A stretch of 64,000 nt of DNA from JARKQH01 sp964631605. GTDB taxonomy: Bacteria; Verrucomicrobiota; Verrucomicrobiia; Limisphaerales; UBA8199. The notes under the pieces are model-generated. The model did no database searches and was not told where the DNA came from. It saw only the letters and a program-made list of their open reading frames with translations. The position numbers were made by a program, and so were the translations under genes. Positions 57,582-64,000 of this stretch are shown piece by piece; position 1 is the stretch's first letter, and every line of letters begins with the position of its first letter. Location: the NCBI GenBank assembly GCA_964631605.1, contig CAZVYG010000012.1, positions 1 to 64,000 on the forward strand, in the 5' to 3' direction.

Positions 57582-57673
57582 ATGCGCGGTATCGAACCCG
57601 GCGGGAGGGCGGCGGCGGTAATCGTTGCGTCCCGTGGGCCGGGCCGGTGAGCTTGGGGTGTTTGGCATGGTGT

Positions 57674-58312
57674 ATGGCGCGCCCGCGAATATTTGGAATC
57701 TGTGCTGCAGGTGCGGCTCTGGCTATCGCCGCGTTGCTCCTGGGCGGCCAGAAGTATCGGGCAGACAGCTATCGAGCCCTGTCACCCGATGGGCATCGCT
57801 TGCGTGAAGCCAAGTGCCTGATTCACCTTTTTGAAACCGATCAGATCAGCAAAGACTCCATTTTCTTCAAATCTCAGCGCCCCAAGGACATCTGCTGCAT
57901 GGTCACTGTTTTTGCGTTCGATCCCACTTACACGTCCATCCGGGTGAACAAACTGGACGTTGAGTTAAACGGCACAAACGTCGCGGCGCTCACCGACCCT
58001 TCGACCATTGACGCCAACGACCTGGTGTTTAAGCCCTATATTGACAAGGAGGCATTCCGGGCGGAGTTTCCGCACCAAGATCCCCGTGAAGCGTTGTTTG
58101 CCTTTTTTCCGAGTCCGACAACAACGCCACTGCTTGCGCGTGCGCCGGAAGCAGGCAGTAAGATACGAGTTGCAGTGAGTCTTGAGATCATCGCGGGGAA
58201 CAGCGTCGTTCTTTCCACGAATGTGCAGACGGATTTTGTCCTTGCCCGAGAGGAGAGGCGTTACACATGGGCTGAGATGCTGTTTGTGAGAGTGTTCATG
58301 CCGCGCTTTTAG
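57674..58312 (+). CDS. Hypothetical protein with N-terminal membrane anchor, cassette-region
   Basis: A 212-residue protein. A hydrophobic N-terminal helix (FGICAAGAALAIAALLLGG) is followed by an extracytoplasmic domain with a YRALSPDGHRLREAKCLIHL opening and several beta-strands, including VTVFAFDPTYTSIRVNKLDV, and a C-terminal RYTWAEMLFVRVF. I do not recognise the family. It is in the lower-GC accessory segment directly after the broken attC, so it may be a third cassette or later insertion. A GTG at 57647 is an alternative start. Confidence 0.65.
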   Translation: MARPRIFGICAAGAALAIAALLLGGQKYRADSYRALSPDGHRLREAKCLIHLFETDQISKDSIFFKSQRPKDICCMVTVFAFDPTYTSIRVNKLDVELNGTNVAALTDPSTIDANDLVFKPYIDKEAFRAEFPHQDPREALFAFFPSPTTTPLLARAPEAGSKIRVAVSLEIIAGNSVVLSTNVQTDFVLAREERRYTWAEMLFVRVFMPRF

Positions 58313-58375
58313 CCCTTGCCTATTGCACCGCCATTGGATTCCGTGCCAAGGATGAAGAAGCCGAACAAGTCGGTG

Positions 58376-58420
58376 GAGACGAACCGTCTCGGGGCTGGTA
58401 TTGGCCGGCCCCGTTGGGGC
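58376..58420. repeat. Second small hairpin cluster
   Basis: GAGACG/CGTCTC around AAC (58376-58390) and GCCCC/GGGGC around GTT (58408-58420) lie in the 58313-58564 gap. The 14-base CCCCGTTGGGGCTT here (58409-58422) is identical to 56144-56157 in the first mosaic, which links the two clusters across the cassette genes. No gene is seen in the gap. Confidence 0.5.
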
Positions 58421-58564
58421 TTGGAGTTCCGGGGCGGCGGCGGCATCCCACGGCCGCCGGTGCCCGCAATCGCGAGGTGTCCGGGCATTTCGATTTCCGG
58501 AGCGGTGGCAGCCGGCAGGGGCGCTTGGATGTTTTTCGCCCGGACCTGAGGCGGGCGGGGGGGG

Positions 58565-60346
58565 TCAGCAAAGACAGCCAAAATCGGCGAGCAGGACGGC
58601 GAACAGGTCGGTCCGGACGAATTTGGCGCCGGTCTGAAGGATGGCCTGGCGAATCTGGCGGTCGTCGGTGACCACGAACACCTTTTGGTCCAGGCTCTGG
58701 AGGTCCTTGAAAAGGAGGCGCGACACGATCATTTCATCGGCGCGGTCGCGTCCCGTGCCGCCGGAGTACTCGACAGAGACATTGGGGCTGACGGGCACGG
58801 ACCGCGCGTCCGGGCCGTCGAAGCAAAGTTTGACCCTTAGGTTGGGCCGGTTCTGCGCGAGGCGCTCGACCATGCGGGTCAGCCGCTGGCGGGCGGCCGG
58901 GCCGGGATGTCCGTTTTCGTAATCCGCGCCGAAGACATCCTGCAGGGAGAAGAGGATGTTGTGTCCGTCCAGCAGGAGCAGGGCGGATTTGTTGCGGTAG
59001 AGGGTGTCGCGGAGTGACCAGCCGTTGTCGCCCTCGAAGGGGCGGGCGCGTTCCTGCAGGAGGCTGAACTTGCGCTGGAGGGCGTTGTAAACCCTGCGCG
59101 CTTCCGGACCGGCCAGCAGACCGGCTTCGCTCATCTGATCCACCATCTGGCTCAGGCTCCGCACTTCCTCCCAGGTTCCGGCCGCGTTGATCCCGGCCAG
59201 CAGGCGGGAGACCACCTCCGGCGCGGGGGCGGCAAGGCCCAGCAGCCGCTCGAGCCGGGCGATCTCCGCCTCGAGCTCTCCAATGGTTGGCCGAAGCTGG
59301 GCAACGGGGGTCACCGCGTTTTGCAGGGCGGAGAGCAGCCGCTCGCGTGTTTCCCGCAGTGCGGCCAGGCGTTTCTCCAACTCCAGCCGGTTGCCGGCGT
59401 GGCGGTCCTGGCGTCCCTGCGCCTCGAGCACGGCGTCGGCTTTGGCCAGCAAATCGTGAGCTTTGGCCTGGGCGGTTTCGAGCGCCGCCTCCGTTTCCAG
59501 CGGTTCGCCCAGCCACTTGCGGACCAGCTTCGAGGTCTCCGCGCGCAGCCGCTCCGCCACGGTGACTTCCATTCGCTGGGACAGTTCGTCCAACCGCGCC
59601 TGCAGGCGCCCCAGGTCTTTGTCCCGCGCCGCGATTTGCGCCCGTGCCGCCTCCAGTTCCGCCCGCAACTGTTTTTTCTCGATGTCGGCCTCGGCCGCCT
59701 GCTGTTTGAGTTTTTCGAGGTAACGCTGTTTTTGCCGGCCCAGTTCCCGATTGAGCCGTTCGATGCTCTTTTTCTGGCTGTCAATCTGCGCCTCGAAGTC
59801 CGCCACCGTGGCTTTCCTGAAGGATTCCAGCAAATCGGTTGCGGGACGCTGCACGGATTCGGGCGGCGCCAGCTCTATTTCCAGTGGAAACACCAGCCGC
59901 TCCTCAATCACCGCTGTCATTGTTTGAACGGCGTGTTCCGGCGGACCTTCCTTCGGCCTGGGTGGGACCGGACGCGAGACCTGCTCGATGGCCCACTCGT
60001 GAACGGGGTCCCGCGGGTCCACCAGCAGCCCCAGCAGGAGCAGCTCGCGTCCCATGATGCCCGCCAGGGGTTCGAAGCAGTGCTGCAGCGCGGCGAGGGA
60101 GAGGAAGGAGATCGTCTCCCGATACGGCAGCCCCACCTCCAGCAGCTTTACCAAACCCGGGTCAATGACTCCTTCTCCCCGCACCATGGCGTTGACCCGC
60201 GCCCGGATCATGTCCGGCCGCGTGAACCCGCCCGGGAGGCATTCCCGCCCCCACTCCGTGAGCATGTCAATGGGCAAAACCTCCAGCACTTCGACCAACG
60301 CCTCGGTCAAGTCGGGCGGCAACGAGAAATTCCTGATCTTCGGCAT
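58565..60346 (-). CDS. Coiled-coil protein with C-terminal NYN/YacP-type endoribonuclease domain
   Basis: A 593-residue soluble protein. Residues ~1-150 are a helical region (LPPDLTEALVEVLEVLPIDM, then YRETISFLSLAALQHCFEPL). About 185-345 is a long coiled coil, ~345-430 further helices. About 445-593 is a NYN/PIN-like nuclease domain: LLLLDGHNILFSLQDVFG (first catalytic Asp), DRADEMIVSRLLF (acidic pair) and VFVVTDDRQIRQAI (last Asp). The domain resembles YacP/Rae1, which cleaves mRNA on ribosomes. I know of no named protein with this long coiled-coil N-terminus. The start at 60346 is chosen at MPKIRNFSL. Confidence 0.82.
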   Translation of the reverse strand: MPKIRNFSLPPDLTEALVEVLEVLPIDMLTEWGRECLPGGFTRPDMIRARVNAMVRGEGVIDPGLVKLLEVGLPYRETISFLSLAALQHCFEPLAGIMGRELLLLGLLVDPRDPVHEWAIEQVSRPVPPRPKEGPPEHAVQTMTAVIEERLVFPLEIELAPPESVQRPATDLLESFRKATVADFEAQIDSQKKSIERLNRELGRQKQRYLEKLKQQAAEADIEKKQLRAELEAARAQIAARDKDLGRLQARLDELSQRMEVTVAERLRAETSKLVRKWLGEPLETEAALETAQAKAHDLLAKADAVLEAQGRQDRHAGNRLELEKRLAALRETRERLLSALQNAVTPVAQLRPTIGELEAEIARLERLLGLAAPAPEVVSRLLAGINAAGTWEEVRSLSQMVDQMSEAGLLAGPEARRVYNALQRKFSLLQERARPFEGDNGWSLRDTLYRNKSALLLLDGHNILFSLQDVFGADYENGHPGPAARQRLTRMVERLAQNRPNLRVKLCFDGPDARSVPVSPNVSVEYSGGTGRDRADEMIVSRLLFKDLQSLDQKVFVVTDDRQIRQAILQTGAKFVRTDLFAVLLADFGCLC

Positions 60347-60778
60347 ACGGCTTTCTTCTATGCCGGGTTCCCGGGCTTGTGTTCCGGAAGCGCCAGCCGC
60401 CGCGTGAGGTTCCAAGTTTTCAGTTTCAAGTTTTCCTTCGGTTCAGCCGGCCTTCGGGCCCTGCGCGAGTCGAGGTCGCCGGGGTGGGCTTGGTCAGCCG
60501 GGTGAGCCGCGCAACTTTGCGGATTTTTTTCCGCAAAGGCTTCGCAGGCGAGTTTCAGGCGCGGCTCCGGTTTCATGTCGTCGGCGGTGTCAGTTTATGA
60601 CGTTGCAACACGTCTGCCAAACAGGTTTTGTCGAGGTCGGCCTGCTGGGGCAATTGCTCGGTGCGCGGCTTTGTCCCTTGGGGATGAAGAAACCAGCGGG
60701 TAATGGTTTGTCGCTGAAACCACCTAAACAGGCCAGATGCGTATTGACGAACACGCCCGGCAGCGAAAGGATGAGGCC
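60347..60778. other. Intergenic region between divergent NYN and oxidoreductase genes
   Basis: These 432 bases hold no convincing gene, RNA or strong promoter. TGCCAAACAGG (60616-60626) and CACCTAAACAGGCC (60721-60734) resemble the direct-repeat motif in the trpF-tonB gap. A possible short reading frame at 60597-60782 has no family features and overlaps the oxidoreductase start. Confidence 0.4.
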
Positions 60779-62140
60779 ATGAATAATTCTGAGTCTGGCA
60801 CCTCCCGCCGCGAGTTCCTCCAAACGACCACCCGTTTTGCCGCCGTTTCGGCGCTGGCTGGCCTGGCCTTGCCGCAGGTTCATGCCGCTGGCAGTGAGCT
60901 GATCCAGGTGGCGTTGGTCGGGTGCGGCGGGCGGGGCACAGGCGCCGCCGCCAACGCGCTGGCAACGCGCAGCGGCCCCATCAAGCTGGTCGCGATGGCG
61001 GATGTGTTTCCGGAGCGCCTGGCTCGCAGCCATGAAACCCTGCGCGAACAGTGCGGCGAAAAAGTCGAAGTGCCCCCGGACCGGCGGTTCATCGGTTTTG
61101 ACGCCTACCAAAAAGCCCTGGATTGCCTGCAACCGGGCGACCTGGCGATTTTTGCCACGCCACCGGCCTTCCGCTGGGTGCATTTTGGGTATGCCATCGA
61201 GAAGGGCCTGCACTGTTTCATGGAGAAACCGTTGACGGTGGACGGGCCGACGACGCGAAAGTTTCTGAAGCTGGCCGAAGCCGCCGATCAGAAGCGTCTC
61301 AAAGTCGGCGTGGGTCTCATGGTGCGGCATTGCCGCGCACGGCATGAGCTGCTCAAGCGCATCCAGGACGGAGAGATCGGCGACCTGACCCTGCTGCGGG
61401 CCTGCCGCATGGGCGGGGCGGCCGCGCAGACCGGTCGGCGGACGGCTGACGTGTCGGAGTTGCTGTGGCAGGTGCGGCGGTTTCACAGTTTCCTGTGGGC
61501 GAGCGGCGGGTTGTTCAGCGACTACAACATTCATCAGATTGACGAGTGCTGCTGGATGAAGGGCGCCTGGCCGGTCCAGGCGCACGGGTTGGGCGCGCGC
61601 CATTACCGGGGCGATTCGCTGGACCAAAACCTGGATGTCTATGCGGTGGAATACACCTTTCCGGATGGCACGAAGCTTTTGTTTAACGGTCGTCACCAGC
61701 CCGGCTGCCATTCCGAGTTCGCCAGCTACGCCCATGGCACCAAGGGTTCGGCCATCATCTCGACCTCCGGCCACACCCCGGGGCGCTGCCGCACCTTCAA
61801 AGGCCACAACTTCACCCGGGCAGACATGATCTGGGCGTTTCCCCAGCGCGAGGCCAGCCCCTATCAGCTTGAATTTGATGACCTGGTCGAGGCCATCCGC
61901 CGGGACCAGCCCTACAACGAGGCCGCGCGCGGCGCCATCGCCAGCCTGGTCACCTCGATGGGCCGCATGGCGGCCCACACCGGGCAGATCATCACCTACG
62001 AGGACATGCTGCAATGCGAGCATGAGTTTGCGCCGGAAGTGGATCGCCTGACCCAAAACTCCCCCGCTCCCCTCCAGCTCGAGGCCAATGGCCGGTATCC
62101 CGTTCCCGAACCCGGCATCAAGCGCCAGCGGGAGTACTAA
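60779..62140 (+). CDS. Gfo/Idh/MocA family oxidoreductase with Tat signal
   Basis: A 453-residue NAD(P)-dependent sugar oxidoreductase. The Tat signal is TSRREFLQTTTRFAAVSALA. The Rossmann motif is VALVGCGGRGTGAA, followed by VAMADVFPERLARS, and the catalytic motif is the EKP of CFMEKPLTVDGP. The HQIDECCWM stretch holds the catalytic Asp/His equivalents. Tat-exported members of this family are abundant in Verrucomicrobiota and Planctomycetes and usually act on sugars. The substrate is unknown. The ATG at 60779 gives the shortest Tat n-region, with GAGG six bases upstream. Confidence 0.9.
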   Translation: MNNSESGTSRREFLQTTTRFAAVSALAGLALPQVHAAGSELIQVALVGCGGRGTGAAANALATRSGPIKLVAMADVFPERLARSHETLREQCGEKVEVPPDRRFIGFDAYQKALDCLQPGDLAIFATPPAFRWVHFGYAIEKGLHCFMEKPLTVDGPTTRKFLKLAEAADQKRLKVGVGLMVRHCRARHELLKRIQDGEIGDLTLLRACRMGGAAAQTGRRTADVSELLWQVRRFHSFLWASGGLFSDYNIHQIDECCWMKGAWPVQAHGLGARHYRGDSLDQNLDVYAVEYTFPDGTKLLFNGRHQPGCHSEFASYAHGTKGSAIISTSGHTPGRCRTFKGHNFTRADMIWAFPQREASPYQLEFDDLVEAIRRDQPYNEAARGAIASLVTSMGRMAAHTGQIITYEDMLQCEHEFAPEVDRLTQNSPAPLQLEANGRYPVPEPGIKRQREY

Positions 62141-62220
62141 ACGCCGTGGGAAAACATTGCGCGGTGGAAAAGCATTGTCAAAAGCGTCTGAAGATCTAGT
62201 TTGAGATTTGAGATGGTACG

Positions 62221-62970
62221 ATGAAGACGTTTGCGGAACTTGGATTTCCCGGCCGCCTGGTGGCGGTTGAGGGCCTGGATGGGTCGGGCAAATCCACCCA
62301 GATTTACCTGCTCAAGCGCTGGCTCGAGCTGCAGCGCCTCAAGGTTTACTTCAGCGAATGGAACTCGTCGGAATTGGTGAAATCCGCCACAAGCAAAGGG
62401 AAGAAGCGGGAGTTGCTCACCCCCACGACCTTCAGCCTCATTCATGCGACCGATTTCGCCGACCGCTACGAACGCCACCTCGTTCCCCTCTTGCGGGCGG
62501 GCTACATCGTGCTGTGCGACCGCTACATCTTCACCGCCTTTGCCCGCGATGTCGTCCGCGGCTGCCCGCCCGAGTGGGTGCGCGGTCTTTACAGCTTCGC
62601 GGCGTTGCCGGACCTGACCTTTTTCTTCAAGGCGGATTTGGAGGTGTCGCTCCAACGCATTCTGGACGGACGCCCCCAGTTGAAGTATTTCGAGGCGGGC
62701 ATGGATTTGCGCCTTTCGACTGATCCTTATGAAAGCTTTCGCATCTTTCAGGGGCGCATGCTCGAGCAGTATCTTGCCATGAGCACCGAGTTCAACTTCC
62801 TTGTCGTGGACGCCAACCAGTTGGTCGAGAAACAGCAGGAACTGGTGCGGGAATTGGTGGCGCATCGCCTCAGCCTCCAGGATTTTCTGCGGGCTGAACG
62901 CCCCGTCCCGCCCCCGAGGGCGGTCCGCTCCCGTAAAACCCGGTCCCAGCCAGCGGAGGGGGAGGAATGA
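62221..62970 (+). CDS. Thymidylate-kinase-like P-loop kinase (first of tandem pair)
   Basis: A 249-residue nucleoside-monophosphate kinase-like protein. Walker A is intact, EGLDGSGKS (Lys24). The DRYIFTAFARD motif is the dTMP-kinase DRY/DRF motif, with IHATDFADRYERHLVPLL before it and lid-like DLEVSLQRILDGRPQLKYFE after it. A basic tail (~225-249) extends beyond usual Tmk (~210 residues). It could be the cell's dTMP kinase or a polyphosphate-kinase-2-like phosphotransferase. It overlaps the paralogue by four bases (ATGA). A weak promoter-like pair (TTGTCA 62175, TAGTTT 62197) lies upstream. Confidence 0.85.
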   Translation: MKTFAELGFPGRLVAVEGLDGSGKSTQIYLLKRWLELQRLKVYFSEWNSSELVKSATSKGKKRELLTPTTFSLIHATDFADRYERHLVPLLRAGYIVLCDRYIFTAFARDVVRGCPPEWVRGLYSFAALPDLTFFFKADLEVSLQRILDGRPQLKYFEAGMDLRLSTDPYESFRIFQGRMLEQYLAMSTEFNFLVVDANQLVEKQQELVRELVAHRLSLQDFLRAERPVPPPRAVRSRKTRSQPAEGEE

Positions 62971-63698
62971 AACGGGTCGCCCCGAATCATATCGTCGTGC
63001 CGCGGCGGACCCCGCGGCGCTTCTACGGGCACGGCATTCCCGGGGTGGACTTGGAGAAACTGGCGGGCCGGCTGATTGTGGTCGAGGGGGCGGACGGCTC
63101 CGGCCGCTCGACCCAGATCGCCATGCTGGTGGAATGGCTGGAAGGCAGCGGCCACGCCACCGTTCAGGTTGGGTTGAAACGCTCGACGCTCGTGAGCGAG
63201 GAGCTTGAACAGGCCCAGGAAGGCAACATCCTCAGCCGCACCACGCTGAGCCTGTTCTATGCAACCGACTTTGCGGACCAGCTCGAGAACATCATTCTCC
63301 CGGCCTTGAAAGCGGGTTTCATCGTGCTGGCCGATCGCTACATCTACACCCTGATGGCCCGCGATATGGTCCGTGGCATGGATGAGGCGTGGCTGCGAAA
63401 CCTCTACGGGATTGCGCTCGAGCCCGACGCGGTCTTTTACCTGAACGTCCCGCCCGAGGAGCTGGTTCAGCGCGGTTTCGCCAAGAATGCGGCGCTGGAC
63501 TACTGGGAGAGCGGGATGGACCTGGGCCTGTCGCGGGATATGTTCGACAGCTTCATGAAATACCAGGGTGCCATGCAGCAGACTTTCCGCAAACTCCAGG
63601 CGACCTACGGCTTTACCATTGTGGACGGCTTGCGCTCCATCGAAGCCATCAACGCCGATTTGCGGAAGAAAATCAGCGCCGTTCTGGCGGGGCACTGA
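62967..63698 (+). CDS. Thymidylate-kinase-like paralogue with Arg in the P-loop
   Basis: A 243-residue paralogue of the preceding gene. An N-terminal ~33-residue extension rich in Arg/Pro is followed by the P-loop GADGSGRST, where Arg47 replaces the Walker A Lys. Other motifs are kept: YATDFADQLENIILPALKAG, DRYIYTLMARDMVRG, and YLNVPPEELVQRGF; DYWESGMDLGLS parallels the first copy's YFEAGMDLRLS. The K-to-R change usually cripples ATP binding or catalysis, so it may be a regulatory partner, a heterodimer half or a kinase with changed chemistry. Positions 63699-63874 downstream hold no gene. Confidence 0.85.
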   Translation: MKRVAPNHIVVPRRTPRRFYGHGIPGVDLEKLAGRLIVVEGADGSGRSTQIAMLVEWLEGSGHATVQVGLKRSTLVSEELEQAQEGNILSRTTLSLFYATDFADQLENIILPALKAGFIVLADRYIYTLMARDMVRGMDEAWLRNLYGIALEPDAVFYLNVPPEELVQRGFAKNAALDYWESGMDLGLSRDMFDSFMKYQGAMQQTFRKLQATYGFTIVDGLRSIEAINADLRKKISAVLAGH

Positions 63699-63874
63699 TC
63701 TTTACAAAAACGTCACTTGATCGGCCGCGCGCCCTCTGCTTGCATCGGCAAGGGTCGGCGCACGGCGGGCGGATGGCCCGGCCAGCCCGGCGCGGCGGGG
63801 ATTGACCGTTGGCACACGAACCCGGAACCGGCAGGTTCCTTAATCGGCTGGTGGCAACACCAGCCCACGACAGC

Positions 63875-64000
63875 ATGGCAGAAAGCAGCACCAAACCAGA
63901 TTATTTCGTAGGCGTGGACCTGGGCGGCACCAAGATCCTGGCCGGCATCTTCGATAATTCTCTCAAGAACCTCGCCACCGCCAAGCTCAGCACCAAATCC
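63875..64000 (+). CDS. ROK family sugar kinase (glucokinase-like), 5' part only
   Basis: Forty-two codons are present before the window ends. The translation YFVGVDLGGTKILAGIF contains the ROK/ASKHA phosphate-1 loop DLGGTK. ROK proteins are sugar kinases or repressors. No DNA-binding N-terminus is present, so a kinase such as glucokinase is more likely. The rest of the gene is outside the window. Confidence 0.85.
   Translation, partial: MAESSTKPDYFVGVDLGGTKILAGIFDNSLKNLATAKLSTKS

Noticed and set aside
60590..62056. Minus-strand open frame opposite the Gfo/Idh/MocA gene
   Set aside because: It is a shadow frame without domains; the plus-strand gene has Tat, Rossmann and EKP motifs.

Overview
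The window is GC-rich bacterial chromosome. The gene content points to Verrucomicrobiota, probably a Pedosphaera/Limisphaera-like lineage. The evidence is a giant exported protein combining lamin-tail domains with a CotH kinase, a beta-propeller/HEAT/CxxCH haem protein of the Planctomycetes-Verrucomicrobia type, Tat-exported Gfo/Idh/MocA and NIPSNAP proteins, a GH29 fucosidase, a pyrophosphate-dependent phosphofructokinase, and several exported proteins sharing a C-terminal module ending in [FY][FY]R[LV]. No rRNA is present, so this placement is inferred from gene content only.

Layout. 0-10.7 kb: membrane-anchored GNAT, prolyl oligopeptidase and the 2566-residue LTD/CotH protein. 10.9-17.5 kb: lysine 2,3-aminomutase behind a clear sigma-70 promoter, small membrane proteins, an exported protein, a lipoprotein cell-wall amidase and a nucleotide-sugar epimerase. 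17.5-26.2 kb: PPi-phosphofructokinase, haem protein, nitroreductase, exported lectin-like protein and DNA primase. 26.3-34.1 kb: a sigma-54 activator divergent from a complete six-gene Ech-type [NiFe] hydrogenase operon (echABCDEF). 34.4-46.3 kb: a repeat-built exported protein, CPBP protease-thiL-tsaE-tsaB, glutathione peroxidase, YceI, galK, tyrS, leuB and a coiled-coil protein. 46.4-55.5 kb: tRNA-Leu(CAA), fucosidase, methyltransferase/glycosyltransferase genes, NIPSNAP, trpF and tonB-exbB-exbD. 55.5-58.5 kb: a low-density accessory region with a palindrome-rich repeat mosaic and integron-type gene cassettes with a well-formed attC site. 58.6-64 kb: coiled-coil/NYN nuclease, Gfo/Idh/MocA oxidoreductase, two tandem thymidylate-kinase-like genes and the start of a ROK sugar kinase.

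The most interesting unit is the hydrogenase locus. The activator and ech operon diverge, and the gap holds a sigma-54 promoter with perfect GG-N10-GC spacing and an upstream inverted repeat. The small subunit EchC is fused in frame to a complete GNAT acetyltransferase domain, and the catalytic subunit EchE ends directly after its last Ni-binding cysteine motif. Together they suggest a conditionally expressed, ferredoxin-linked, H2-evolving, ion-pumping complex with an added acetyl-CoA-dependent module.

Limits: start codons are chosen by signal peptides, family alignment from memory and nearby Shine-Dalgarno-like bases. This genome uses weak ribosome-binding sites, so several starts are uncertain. 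No database search was possible.
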